A stretch of 64,000 bases of DNA, from assembly GCA_019843655.1 (NCBI GenBank), contig JACDQD010000003.1, positions 6,574,925 through 6,638,924 of the forward strand, written 5' to 3'. The notes below the pieces were generated by a model that was not told the origin of the DNA, ran no database searches, and was given only the letters and a program-made list of their open reading frames with translations. Origin of the DNA: Lethocerus indicus. Its lineage: Eukaryota > Arthropoda > Insecta > Hemiptera > Belostomatidae. The translations under genes were made by a program, and so were the position numbers. This document shows, in pieces, positions 21,901 through 36,022 of the stretch. The first letter of the stretch is position 1; each line of letters begins with the position of its first letter.

Positions 21901-24900
21901 GACGGGCTTGCAATATTGTAAACGGCTCGATTTGTCCACTCTTCACTTCATCCTACGTCATACAGTCAGAAGCACTCTGTTAATAATGCAACGGACGTAC
22001 TTACGCATGTCGGCTGTCGAGAATGTCGATAAGGCAAGCTACCTTTGGTAACAACCATGAAAAATAACGCCACCGTATATTTCTCTACGCCTCTTATGTT
22101 GATATTTCAAAGACGCGAAACGGTATCTATACGATTTTAACTGTAGTGTTCAGAGTTAAAGGTTTTTTATGAGAGATTTAACAAACTGCGAAGTGGAAGG
22201 ATCAGCAAATTTCCGTTTAATTTAAAATATCGTTTATTTGCAAAATTTAGCGCTATTTATTTTTATCCTCGGCTGAGAGCGATAAATTCGATTCTCCAAC
22301 ATGTTGGCATCTTCAACCTCGTTACGAATATCTACAGTTTATGCCGTCGTCTCATAACATGTCGGATAGTTCATTAATAGGTCTATTGATTACATTTAGG
22401 GGAAGCAATTTTCAGGTCATTCTGGATGAATATCATTCAAGTATGTATCGTTCATATTCATAGATGATCGGAAAACTGATAACGCTTTATGATAGCAGCA
22501 TATTCACACCAACTGATGTTGTTCTCCTCATTCAACATACTCTTAGGGTGCCAATAAGACGATTTATAGACGGGCTTGCAATATTGTAAACGGCTCGATT
22601 TGTCCACTCTTCATCCTACGTCATACAGTCAGAAGCGCTCTGTTAATAATGCAACGGACGTACTTACGCATGTCGGCTGTCGAGAATGTCGATAAGTATC
22701 GTTCATATTCATAGATGATCGGAAAACTGATAAAGCTTTATGATATCAGCATATTCACAGCAACTGATATTGTTCCCAACATTCGACATATTCTTAGGGG
22801 TTATATATTCCGTATAACTATTTAAAATTACACGGAGCGTTACCTTGAGAGTGGTCAATGGGGCGGTGGTGGCCTGTGTGGGCCTAGCGTAAAGTGCGGC
22901 CTGGCTCCTGATATTGACGAGTTGTCCCTCGGGCTGGGAGACCGATATGAGGGCGTGCTTACCCTGGGGCACGCTCTGCTGCCTCACCGCGTAGTAGCAG
23001 GTCAGGTTCCTCGGGTAGACACCGGGGAAGTTGGGGCTCTGCAGCCGGCACGGCTTCCGGTCGCAGTCGCTGAACATCCGCGAACAGTAGGTCGTCCCTA
23101 TCCTGTTGCCCAGGTAGTGTTCCTGCTTCGTGGCGTTCACCAACGCCAACTCTACGCTGTTCGTATCGTCGTCTAATTTGTTCACCGTTTCTGCAATTCA
23201 ACAACTGAATTGTATTATAAAAATCCAACTAATTCCGCTCCCGTATTACACGCGGTCCAACTCCCCGGTAACGTTCCTTTCATGGCCATGTGACTTAGCA
23301 TAACAGAAAAAAAGAGAAAAATAAAATAAATTTTTGCTCACGTATTAATGCTCTATTTGATGTTAATGCTACTTAAACATCAATGTCGCTGTTCGTATTG
23401 TATAATTATGGCAATAACCCCTTACATATGAAAGTATGTACTGAGGAAATTTAACTCGCGTGTAGTGTTGAGACAGTAATAAAATAATGTTATATATGAA
23501 ATTTCATCTATTGACAAATTTTTTCACAACAATTTTCCCAACAAAAATAAATGTTTTCAAACCCGATTGTACACTTCAATTTTGCTATATACATTCTCGG
23601 AATCTAACTTATTCTTTGTGCGAGATTGGCCGGATTTACCTCTATACTTGAAACCGCCGAACCTGACGACGGCCTCGGACTTGGGCAACATCTTGTAGGA
23701 TATTTTGAAGTCGAAGTTGTAGCCGTTCTGGTTTGAGGATAGTTTGAGTAGGGTGAGCGAGAGGGTGAGGCTGGTCGTCTCCGAGAAGTAGAGTACCGGG
23801 CCCCAGGAGGTGCCGCACCAGAGACCGCCCACCGTCGATCTCGACTTCTCCTGAAGCGCCATGTACCCGTCAGGACAGCCCTCCGACAGAAACGAGTTGA
23901 ACCGCCCGAGCGTGAACCTTTCCAACGTCAACTGCAACACGTATTAATTACACACTTTCAAAATATTTACGCCGTAAAATAATAGAACCCAAAGAACTGA
24001 TACGAATTAAAATTTGAATTTTTGAGGATCCTGCTAACACAATTTTTTAGGCCGGACCCTATCATCGGTGACGTAGAACTATTCATGTGGATATGAATCC
24101 TTATTCTTATAAGAAATTAGTAGTATTAATATTAAATACAGGTTGTCGCGAACCTGCGCGCTTTCGATTACTGTTATTATTTTCCCGACTATTTAATTTA
24201 ATTTTGTATTTCTTTTACCGGTATATGACAAACATGTGTTTAATGTAAAAAGTTTCCTGTATATACTTCAACGGAAATTTGGATATTCTTAATATGGTTT
24301 CCCTCCAGAAATCCAAATTACTCGAGGGCGAAAATCGAGTTCCCCACTTGAACATGGCTTTCTCTCGGCAGATAACCAATTTGACTTGTTTAGCATTTCG
24401 TATCTGTTAATTTATTAGTGCCCTACGGCGCCGGGACTTATTTCCATAATGCGCTCGTTTTCATCACTATTTCGTGTAATATTGGTGTGGAAATTTGCAT
24501 TCCCATATTAATCGGTGGCTGCAATTACAAAATGTATCCGCTTAAGCGTAGCCGATCTCCATAGTAGTTTAGATAAGGAAATTAAACGGGATGAATACAT
24601 GACTAATTGGTTGGTAGTATTAAATTTCTTATACTTTTTGCGATCTTCTCTCTCCTGTCGCTGGTTTGGTCTTTTGCTAAACCGGATATGATTATATACT
24701 GGTTTTTGGTTTAAATATGAATGTCCCGAAAAATATTGGATAATTACAGCCCGTTTTTTTGAGATCAAAAGGCCATTTATACGTACCTGAGGAATATTCA
24801 AGTAGCCCGCTTTAGGAAACTACCTGGTCTTTGTTTCGAAATGGAGAAACGCAGATCCAGTTATATAGTATAAGTATAACGTTCTTGGAAACGGCCACAT

Positions 24901-27180
24901 GGCCGAAAATTAACTTCTTAAAGGTTTCTCCAAGACAGATCAATATCTGTCTTGATTTGCTTGTTATAAATCACGAAGTAATTCCAAGTGACCCCAAGCG
25001 CCCCAGGAGTCCTACCTTTGAAGTTGTTGAATCGAGCAGTCGTTGGAAATATTCGGTTTGATGACTGCTTCCATTTTACCCAGTCACAATTCGATAATAT
25101 ACCGCCAATTAAGAAATTATTAAGATGAAAATATATCCCTGGACAGGATATATATGCATACATAAATGTATAGGTAACACTAAGAAAAAGAAATCCGTTC
25201 ATTTTTAATTGAGTAATACGAATAAAATTGACATTAAAATAGTAAATCGACCAATAGTAAGTAGAAAGGTGAACGTTTGCCCGAATATCAGGGAAACTAT
25301 TCATTTTAAGTGCTTGCAGATGAGGGTATTATTTTTATCATGAATGAAGCAGAATTAGCGCCCGGAAATGATTATCACACTGTGTAAATGTAATGAGCAC
25401 ATTAATAAGGCAAGGTAATTAGGCATTCATTGAATTTCCAACATTAAAATAGATTTTGTTGATTCATGGAATTGAGGGGAGACGTCACAAAGCCGTCTCT
25501 AAAATATGTATCGATTTTTTTAATTAATAAAAAGGGACCATCAATAATAAAGTGTCAAAGAATAGATACGAAGTTCATTAATTGCATTTTAAATTAAGGA
25601 ATTGGGATTAAAAATCTAAACCGTGCTTTAATTTCTTACAATGTTAAACATTTTTTGCTCCAAGTCGCCAAATGTTTTTGACCATTACTAAAATCAGAGT
25701 TAGGTTTTTCCGAGGTCCCGCACGTAGTGCGACCACCATTGTTTAGAACCAGGTAGAGATAAGAAGACAATATATGCCTAAGTCCGTTAGTTCTGCACAA
25801 TAGGCAGCTTAAACGAATTGTTTCTTTCTATGAATATTCTTCATTCTTTCGAATCTTAACGGCGATCTCTTGCCGTTATTCTAACATCCCGGCAGCCGAT
25901 AGAATAGAATAGGTAGCCGATACCTGATAGAAATGGAAACTCCACCTGCACGGGTCATTCCCGGAACACCAGGTCCAACCATTCAATGATACGAATATAT
26001 TTTATAATCTATTCAGGACTGTTGTCCACCTCAGGATTACGTCCTCCAATTACCGTACCCAGAATAACTAATAAATTGATCTCATGATGTCAGAGAGACG
26101 GGAAAGCCTAGAATAGGCGAAACTAACTAAAGGCGGCTACATTAGAAGGTAATAAAAAAATCAATTAATAAAAAACAATCGGGGCTTCAAACGGAAGGCG
26201 GTGTAAAAGTCATATTTTCGGATATTGGCGCAGACCTAATTCCGCGAAATGAGATTCCCGGGAGGAAAAATCGTCCTGGCGATAGCACCTTCCAGGATAG
26301 GATCTCTCTCTCTTTCTCTTCTATTATTAAACAGACCATACTTGGCTTTTTACTAATTCACGGAGCAGTGCTGGCGAGGCGAAGGCCGGATTCATTTCAT
26401 GTCGCCCAAATAAAAAATTTTTTTGAACCGGAAAATTCGATAACTCCATTCCTATTTATAGACGGTAAGGTCGCCCTAAAGGACCAAATGATTTCGTACT
26501 TGAAATTTAGTTTGTTCTCGTTCATCCCGATTTAACCGATCCGTACGGCCCAATATGTACGTGTACAAACACAGAAAGGCCCAGAAGGTGTATTCGGCGT
26601 TTTAGGAAAATTAATTCATCTCTCCTTTCCTCAATCAATCGGTTCGAATTAGGCTAAACTGAAGGGTGGGAGGCTTATACCGGCCGGGGCGGCAGAGAGG
26701 CCTGAATACCAAACAGACGGAGGGTGTTCGCCCCCTACGTTATAATTAAATGCAAACTATTGTCTCTCCCGGTAACACCGGTTCCGTTGTCCTCTGTCGT
26801 GGCATTAGTTCGTACACATTTTGGCGGTGACACCGACCTTCCAATGGATTTGTATTAGGCCACATGCAATGGAGCACTGTGCCCTCCATTGGCCGGCGCA
26901 AATTTGATAATTAGGACAATGTCCGTTCTTTGTACTTGAACTAACTCCGTACCTTGCCTGACTTTTAGAGTACCTGTTGTGAGTACCTGGTCTGCGAGGG
27001 GTTGGAATACCGTAGATTTCGTGTGTTTCTGTCACCTCTCGCTGGTTTCATCTTTTGCTAGACCGGTTTCGGCTGCTCGCCATCTTCAGTAGCGGTGTTA
27101 GTCACTTTACCACTTAGGATGGTTTTTTGGGCATCCTCACTGCACCACTGTCACTTGTACTGTGGTGGTTGTCTGTTGTC

Positions 27181-27226
<46 letters not shown>

Positions 27227-30200
27227 CATTCCCAAACACCGATGAGAAAACAATGATAGACCCCTGTTGATCCAACTACCGAATTTATTGAAGAATATAC
27301 TACGGCGCTCTAATGCAGACCCGCATAACAGAGTTGTCTTGACGGTCTAGCATCCATTGCTTAGACGGCGCCGAACAAACTAGCGCCCCTTGAGGGTGGT
27401 GCGGAAATGTACTTAACTAAAGTTCGTTGGGTCCACTTACACCGATAAACTAGCGCCCCTTGAGGGTGGTGCGGAAATGTACTTAACTAAAGTTCGTTCG
27501 GTGCACCTACACCGATAAACTAGCGGTCCCTGAGGGTGGTGCGGAAATGTACTTAACTAAAGTTCGTTTGGTCCTCTTACACCGATAAACTAGCGCCCCC
27601 TGAGGATGGTGCGGAAATGTACTTAACTAAAGTTCGTTGGGTCCACTTACACCGATAAACTAGCGCCCCTTGAGGGTGGTGCGGAAATGTACTTAACTAA
27701 AGTTCGTTGGGTCCACTTACACCGATAAACTAGCGCCCCTTGAGGGTGGTGCGGAAATGTACTTAACTAAAGTTCGTTGGGTCCACTTACACCGATAAAC
27801 TAGCGCCCCTTGAGGGTGGTGCGGAAATGTACTTAACTAAAGTTCGTTCGGTGCACCTACACCGATAAACTAGCGGTCCCTGAGGGTGGTGCGGAAATGT
27901 ACTTAACTAAAGTTCGTTGGGCGCACCTACACCGATAAATTAGCGCCCCCTGAGGGTGGTGCGGAAATGTACTTAACTAAAGTTCGTTGGGCGCACCTAC
28001 ACCGATAAACTAGCGCCCCCTGATGGTGGTGCGGAAATGTACTTAACTAAAGTTCGTTGGGTGCACTTGCACAGATTAACTAGATTACTAAAAATAAACT
28101 TTTTGAATAAATGGACCGGAGTTTGAGGCTGCGGAGGCAAATGTCCATACACAGAATAGTTGTATTAAAATCACACGTTCATCGCTATAATAAGAAAGTC
28201 GAAATATTCAGAATGAGTTTTTTTCTAATGAATGTATGATTTGCGTAAAAGCTGGGAGAGTATTTAGACCATAATTAATAGATCTTTCAAATGAATTACA
28301 ACTATGGACTGAAAAATGTGACAGTTTTACTTACGAGGGATCAATATTATTCACTCTCTTTTGTCTGGCTTTTGATGAGGCGTGTTTGCTAATACCGTAA
28401 TTATTTTTAATGAGTAAGCAATAGATGGCGTAAGTGATACTCTGGAACCTCAATCGCGAGTACATCAGGCGAATTGTTCGCCCTCAATTAGCGGCAGTCG
28501 GAAGGGGAGTAAGGGGAAGTCATTAAAAATCGTGTCTGCAGCGATAAAGGAGAATGCGATAAACGGCAAACACTCTGCAGTAAAAACAATTACGACAAGA
28601 AAAACGATAAGATTTCACGGCTAATATCGCGGAAACCAATTTTGCGAAGTCACCCTTCCTCCTTCTGGATTTCGCAATCGATATAAAGAATATCAAGTTA
28701 TGTTTTGAAACCTTTCAATCGGTAGGGACAAACGGAGCTTCGCTCTAAAATAATTTAGTGCTCATGAAAACTGGGTGTTTAAAAGATTATACATATTAAA
28801 GTCATACATATTTACGTTATATTATGCTATAAAACTATTTTCAATTTTTGGCAATAACAACAAGGATAAGAACGTCAATAAATTCATTCTTTAAGTAATT
28901 AAATATGTTGTCATTAGAAAGCGCGAGTAAGATTATATATTGGAGTTATTAGGTAAATCAGAAAAGTACGATATGCACGTTTACACTTTATCACAATGAG
29001 GAATAATTATGTGTAAAAGGCTCGGTGTATTTCGTACAAACAGATGTATCAATGAGAAACTATTCTTCAAAAACCTGAAATTATAGGTAATATACAAAAT
29101 TCCGCCGCTCATTGCTGATTTCCTATTGAGGCACGGGCGAGAGTGTAACCTCTCATTTCGGGAGAAGGTATTTTAAAGGGGCATAACAGTATTAGGCAGT
29201 TCATGTAATGGAGTCCCGCCCGAGGACGGGGTCATCCGCCGATTTCATCGCCGGCAGGAGAGGAATACCCGTTAATTATAAAACGGGTCGCGCTTCAATT
29301 ATTTGTCGGGCGGGATACCACAATAAACCAGAATTGCTCGACAGAGGCCGAGCAGAGAGGCCGGGCTCGGGCTTCAATTATGCTCGCGGGCGTTTTCAGT
29401 CGGAAGGCTTAGTCCGGCACAAATAATAATATTATTATTATCGTCGCACGTTTCCAATTCCCGACATATCTGCCGGTTCCTGCCCACCCTGTTGTGTGGG
29501 AGGATAAAATCCGTTCTGTGAACTCAACGGCGAGACAAGGGTTTTCTGCGACAAAAACCAGGGCACAACGTGATATCCAGTAATATATACGGCCGAGAGC
29601 ATTCGCCGTAACCCTTCTCCACACATCCCACTCCACCCCCAAATTGGATGGACGCAATATTTCGCCATTTTATTACCCTAAATATACATGCTTCGTTGTT
29701 AACATAGTTGCACCTAATACATAAAGGTGCCGAAGGTCTGCGACAGGAATCTACGAGAGTTATTTTTGTATTTATTGTAATCAACATTATAGCTATAAGT
29801 ACGATTGTGGAAAGCTTTTTGTGTTAGTTGTTCCTCCCGATAAAAAATCCCCCACGAGATGGCACTTCCGGGCTACTGAAGATCCGTAAGCCAATCTTGA
29901 AGGGTAACAGTATGACGGTAGGTAAGACGTCCAATCCGCCCGAAAGGGAGTTATGAATTTATCCGCATTCCTTCGGAATTCCAGGAATCAAACCTCTCGG
30001 AACAGGAAGGAGCCGATGTTCGTACAATTGCGCGGAAATTAATATTCGTTGCTCAGAGCGCGACCTGCCCCACTGGGAAATATGTTTCGAGCCGCGCAAT
30101 ATGCGAACCCTCGCCGGCGCCGGTTATGACCGGTATTCCAATTCCGGATTTCCTGCATTTCTTAAGTGCGAAAAAAAATACCGCCTCCGCTTCACCGCAC

Positions 30201-33200
30201 CCATATTGAAATTCCCCCAGTTTTAGCGCAGACATCGAACGTCCGACGGAATTTGACGTTTTATTGGCGCCGGGTTACCACCCAAAAGGACGCCCGAAAC
30301 AACTAGTCGGATGATGAATGGCGTCATCCCATGTCGCCGAACACACGGGAACATTCGTTTCGTTCCGGGGTAACCCAATACTCGGACGGTCGGTCCCTAT
30401 AGAATTGGGGGAAAGGGTCGCTAAGGCCCGAGTGCCTGTGCCAGTTTAGATTCCCCGGGTATTCGGCGGTATACGTGAAGGAAATAAGCAGTTTAAGAAC
30501 CATCTGTAACGCGATAGGAACACTTTCTCTACCTTTGTTCCTCACAGTATTTTCTTAGAATACTACAAAAAAAGAAATGAGTATCATCAACTATTCAATT
30601 TATAACATTATAGAAATAATTCCATAAATTAAAGCACTAACACATACTGCACGATTATTTTATAAGCTGGCATCATAATAAAAATAATTTAAAAATAATA
30701 AGATGCTTTAAAGCCAAATTTTTTCTCGTTAGCTCTCCATTCTGAGTTCATATTAGGGCTTTGTAAAACCAAAGCTGTAGATTTTCATATGGAGAGCACC
30801 TAGCCTGGTATAGAAAAATTACATTAATATTTTCCTGTTCATTTCCATTCTTTGTCAAAGTTTCGTTGATTTGTTCATATATACGTATATAATCTTATTT
30901 GTAGTTAAATACTGTGTATGTTATTTTAATTCAGTCATATTTGGCTTTACATATGTTCTCCAAAAATCATTTCAATTACCCCCTCGAATTAAGGGGGTTA
31001 CATCGCAGTAGCCACACGCGCGTTTACGTGATAAATATTAATAATTTTTCACACTCAGTCCTCCGTAAATGTAGAACTCATTTATTTTAAAGAAGGCAGC
31101 GTTAAATTTCTCGACGAGGTCAAACTAGAAAGATCTGACCGGATCAAGCAGCAAAAATAAATTTCGAAACGAGTCCCCTCTTCTGACTTTCGTCAAGTTA
31201 AGAATTGTTCCGGTCTAACTTCTACCGAGTTTTTTCCATTTTTTTTCGCTTAATCCTCTTAACCCAGAGCGACATCAGTACTATACCTCTGGATGGAACC
31301 GGCAGGAGAGGGGCCCCTCATTGAGGGATACAGCTACAGTTCGTGCTTGAAACCTTCGAAAAATTACGAAAAACGGGTTATGATTTCGAAAATCCCCTCG
31401 CATGATTGTAGAGGCAGTAGCAGATATTTAAAATACTCGTATTTATCTCTTTTTATTGCTATCGGGATGCTACTGGCGATGAATTCGGGGCCATAGCCGT
31501 TATCACGTAGGACAATAACAACTTCAGTTCGATTTTATTGTAGGTCACAGCAGTATAAAAGGCGTGACTGAATATAGTAGTCAGGATTGACGAGTAGAAA
31601 ACAGTGGCATGCCTACATTTAAAATCAAAATTGGATTAACTAATTCCCGTATAGTTTGGACGTTCCACTGGTGTTGGTACATAGCAGTTGGGTAATAAAG
31701 GGGTTGTGGAGGGGACGGGGGGAGGGGGCGGCTATTCGCCAACTTTCTGCGGCAGGCCGCTGCGGGTTCGGAAATGAAGTTATGAGTCGAAAACATAAAC
31801 ATCTTTAATTGGGAAGCCTTTCCCGGCCGGAACCACATCAATCGGCGGGTACTAAAAGTTGGTAGCGCCGTCGAAAACAACATTCCCCCGCCCCCATTCC
31901 ACCCCGGGCCCGTGGACTTTTACGATTGCGGCAACAAAGTTGCGCGCCGTCTGACGCTTTCAGGAAAATTCTTGCCCCGTCGGATTGTTGAGGGAACAAC
32001 AGTTGGAACGACCGAGCTACAAAACGCTGGGAAAAATTACGATATAATTTAGCGCGCGAAAATTAAATTAAATCTTTTCATAATTGCTCGGCAATAGATC
32101 GAAACTAGGTTTAAACAATAAATTGTCGATGTACAGCACTATACGGACTTGAATTGCGGGGTTCAACGAATATTAACATAATTCACAGATCACTACTTGT
32201 TACTATTGCTACTAAAACACGATTGTCACTTATGGTATTTTACAATGAAACAATGAGAAAAAGAAAATGTTCCGCGAGTAATCAGTTTAATAATGGAACC
32301 ATCATAATTTCGAAATTCACTTTGAATTCTTCGTCAACATTTACTGGAAATTTTAGTTTCCCAAATAACATGTAGGCCGACCGGCGGGTAGAATCCGACA
32401 AGGGGTTGGTGTCAGAATTACGGTGGGTGAATGGCTTTTCCCGTTTATAAATAAAAAATGGAGGTCCGTTTGGAAGTGAGAACCGTCATTGGCAAGCCAC
32501 TCGGTGGAGTTGGCTGTCGTCGGCCGGTTTCACTTTTAAGAGACACTGTACTGTATATTGGTAAGGGCGGGGGGAGGGGCCCATTGTCCCAAATGGATTC
32601 GACCGTATTTAAAAGGAGGGCCCAGTGTCCTCGAGGCGGCGAACCTTATCTTTCCGCCATAACCCTCAGGCCCTGCCCCTATCTACTGCCACCCCTTTCT
32701 ATTCACATCCGACCCCCACTTCTTATTATTCGGTATAAACCCCGTTTCTTCTTTCCACGCACGTCACGACGGGCCCCAGACACTAAACAAAAATAAGCAT
32801 ATCGCTATTGTCGGTAGAACTGCCCCCAATAATACAGACAGTGCGTAAAGTACGCGGCGAAAAAACCGAAACTACCTTAGGAATAAAACCCGAAATAAAA
32901 CCTCACGGATCTTTAATCACATAACTTAAAATTATTTATATATTCTGTGCACAATGGTTATTATCTTGACTCCGTTCATTCGTAATTAAATGGAATTTGA
33001 ATTTTAAAAAATTTTTTATTTGAAGACGCACTATTTGTAATTTCTTCTTCAGAAGCGTTCCGTCCCCGTTGGAAAAAAAATTGGGTGGACATAACAGAAT
33101 CGTAAACAAGACGGTCATGATTTGGTTGGGTCACCTCCCCGAGGGGTTTATACGTTCACCTTTAAGGGGGTTGAGGCCGATGGGTTAACGTGTGGTCGCC

Positions 33201-35973
33201 GAGTGAGGCTTTTTGGGGACAGGACCGACCGCGTCGTAAATAAGTCCGCCCACCCGCCAACCGGGCTTATCCGCTTTTCAAACTTACCTTCCACAGCCAC
33301 AGTTCCTTTCAGTTAGTACATTATAAACGTCTATATACTCTGTGTAAGGACATCGCAGTATGAGCGTTAATAAATAAAAAAATATTAAAAATGTATTAAT
33401 AAAAACACTTTTGGACTACTAGGTCATACATTTGTAAATATACGGAATATGACATTTAGTCGTTATTATCACTTTTATACCGACTGTATTATTTCAATAA
33501 ATAAGAATACTCCATTAAGATTTCGATATTGCGTTTTGTAAATGTCGAGGCGAAGTCCATTTATCAATCGTGAGTCCGATACGGCTGTCATTTTGACTCG
33601 TTTCACCTGTCCAGTATATAAGCGGGGGAGTAGTCACGCGTTATTATGCGGGCCCAAAAGACGGCGGTTAGTAGGGGATCTGTATTTTTCGAAATATCGA
33701 CAGGGCCACCTGGCACCGACGGGGGAGGTTCTCTCAAACATTCCATAATTACAACAAAAACATTTCTGATTTTCTGATTCTTTAAATGTCGGTAGGATAC
33801 TTGTTAAAACAACCTTCAAATTTTACCTTCTAATCGTACAATACTAATCTAAAAGTACGAGGTTAATTTGCACAATTGTCGGTGCAATTTATTCGATACT
33901 TTCACTTGAGACGTATCAGAATTATACGACCTGTCGCAGGTTTACACTGCAGCATGTTCGCAGGTTACTCATTGACCACAGTACGCATTAATTTGCAGTT
34001 CTTCTAGCTACCTGCGAGGACACTTTTTTATTATTATTACGGAGGCCGTATAACGGGCTCTGTTACCTTCTGAGTTTTATCACCGCGGAAATGAATCTGG
34101 CCCCGCGACCTTATGTATCGTTGCTCGTCAAAAATTTGCCAATGTTACTCATTTTTTTTTTCATTTTTACATTTTTCCCGACATTCAGTCCTGTGACCCT
34201 CCGCTCGTATTCCCGCTCGTTAAATAAATAATTGTACCAAACACGAGATAAGGAAATTCACAGATCTCGGCGTCGAATTTTATGGAATCAGTGAACTCAT
34301 TCTTGCCGCAATAAACACGTGGAATATTCCCCCGGTCACTGTAATGAAATAATTCTTTCGGCGAAAAAATACCAATTTTTATTCTACAATCAGGATATAA
34401 TGCGTGTTTATGTAACGAAATAGGCTATTAAACGTTTAAAAACGTTTAATAAACCCAACGAATTTCATTAGGTAAAATAACACAGTTGCGCCAGAGAAAT
34501 GTTATCTACTCGCGTTTCGCGATACGAGGACAAGAGACGAGGAGCAACTCGCAGGAAACAGGTTAGACAAGTCTGGAGCTCTGACCTCGTCCCATGGACG
34601 AATTCCAGATACTAGTTGTCCATTCATTTGTAGCTTCAGAAAACCGACTCGGAATTAGCCCGGGGTTGATTCAATCCACACGAGAAATATTCTCGGCAAG
34701 CGCCATAATACTGCGCAACGCCGTCTATTAAATCGATTTTTCCCTGTTGTGTAAATTTATACTTTCTACCTATTTTATTATAATATACAAAAGGTTGTCG
34801 AACTGAGGGAGTAGACAGTCGAATTCACCCTGGTTGCTCCGAAGCGTATTTCTGTGTTATTATTCAGAAACCCTTCTTCGAGGTCTTTCATAATATACAT
34901 AAATAATCCAATACTGAATAGTATACACCAATTATTGGAAAACAGCGTTAAGTCCTGCTGAGGCAAAAAACAGGTGATAGGCTTCAACGATGTGGAACTG
35001 TGACTGGTTCCCCGTTAATAAACAAGACGGCTATATTTGTCCGCGACCAATATTTTAAGACTTTGAATAAATAATTTCAGTAATGGCTTTCGGAGGGTTC
35101 AGAGGCAACTTTACTGAAAACGGCCATTGAAAGAGCCCGAATGTCATTATGCGCTCGCCGGCCTTGAAACTAGCGCCCGACTGCCCTGCTCGGAATATAA
35201 TGAAATTTTGTCGGCAAAGGTTAGGGGTCGCGGTCATAACAGCCCCGCCCCACCCACAACACAACTCCCAATCAGAAGCCCAATTGTATTCCCCGGGAGA
35301 ATATTTTAAGCTTCCTTTTCCCGCTTATCAGCGGCAATAGCTCACCGCCGCGGCAAGTCTGGAGTCTGCTCCCCGGTCCCCATTTAATTTCCTGTTTCTA
35401 ACGATCCCTTTCAACAAGGTAAAGGAGGGAGTTGGGACCCTTCGTTCAATTTCGGGTCCCCGTATGCCGCCACCCTTTCCCGCAAGCCCAATTTACACCT
35501 GCGAAATCATCGCGGCAGCGGTATAGAATTCAAAAACTGAAAATGAGTCAAATTCACGATTCACTTAGGTGCGGCCCAACTGGAGGAATTGTGAGGAACT
35601 GTTTTTATTCACCCAATATCTAGTCTGATCTCTAGTTCGCAGAAGGGGTATTTGCACACCTAGACTGCTTAAATTTTTTTTCTAGTTCGTTCCAACTAAA
35701 GTTCGCTGGATGCAGATACACCGCAACTGTGCGCGTGTATTGTCAGTGCACCCAACGAAGTACATTTCCGCACCACCCTCAGGGAGCGCTAGTTCGGTCG
35801 GCGCCGTCTATAAATAGATACTAGACCGTTAAGACAACTGTTATGCGGGTTTGCATTAGAGCGCCGTAGTACCTTCTTCAATAAATTCGGTAGTTGGTAG
35901 TTGGATGGCAGGGGTCTATCTTTGTTTTCTAGTCGGTATTTGGGAATACTATTCTAGATATGTATATAGAGCA

Positions 35974-36022
<49 letters not shown>

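Larger units (their letters stand above)
26963..28112 (-). mobile_element. HHR-bearing non-autonomous repeat element, copy 1 (ten 70-bp units)
   Basis: Strand given is the ribozyme sense. Reading plus: left end TTTAGAGTACCTG, a conserved left segment (TCTGCGAGGGGTTGGAATAC, then CGTAGATTTCGTGTGTTTCT), the ribozyme complement (27057-27093), a (TA)n tract, a segment with GCAGACCCGCATAACAGAGT, ten 70-bp repeats, and a tail GATTAACTAGATTACTAAAA with AATAAACTTTTT. The same blocks recur in other copies. No protein coding. Minimal hammerheads are known from Penelope-like retroelements, so a derivative of these is inferred. Confidence 0.75.

Noticed and set aside
27377..28080. Regular repeats that could be mistaken for a CRISPR array
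   Set aside because: Units are directly tandem at 70 bp without unique spacers, and the surroundings are eukaryotic introns.
32458..32796. 112-codon plus-strand open frame in the large intron
   Set aside because: No domain, odd composition in a GC-rich stretch, and no splice or start context that stands out.
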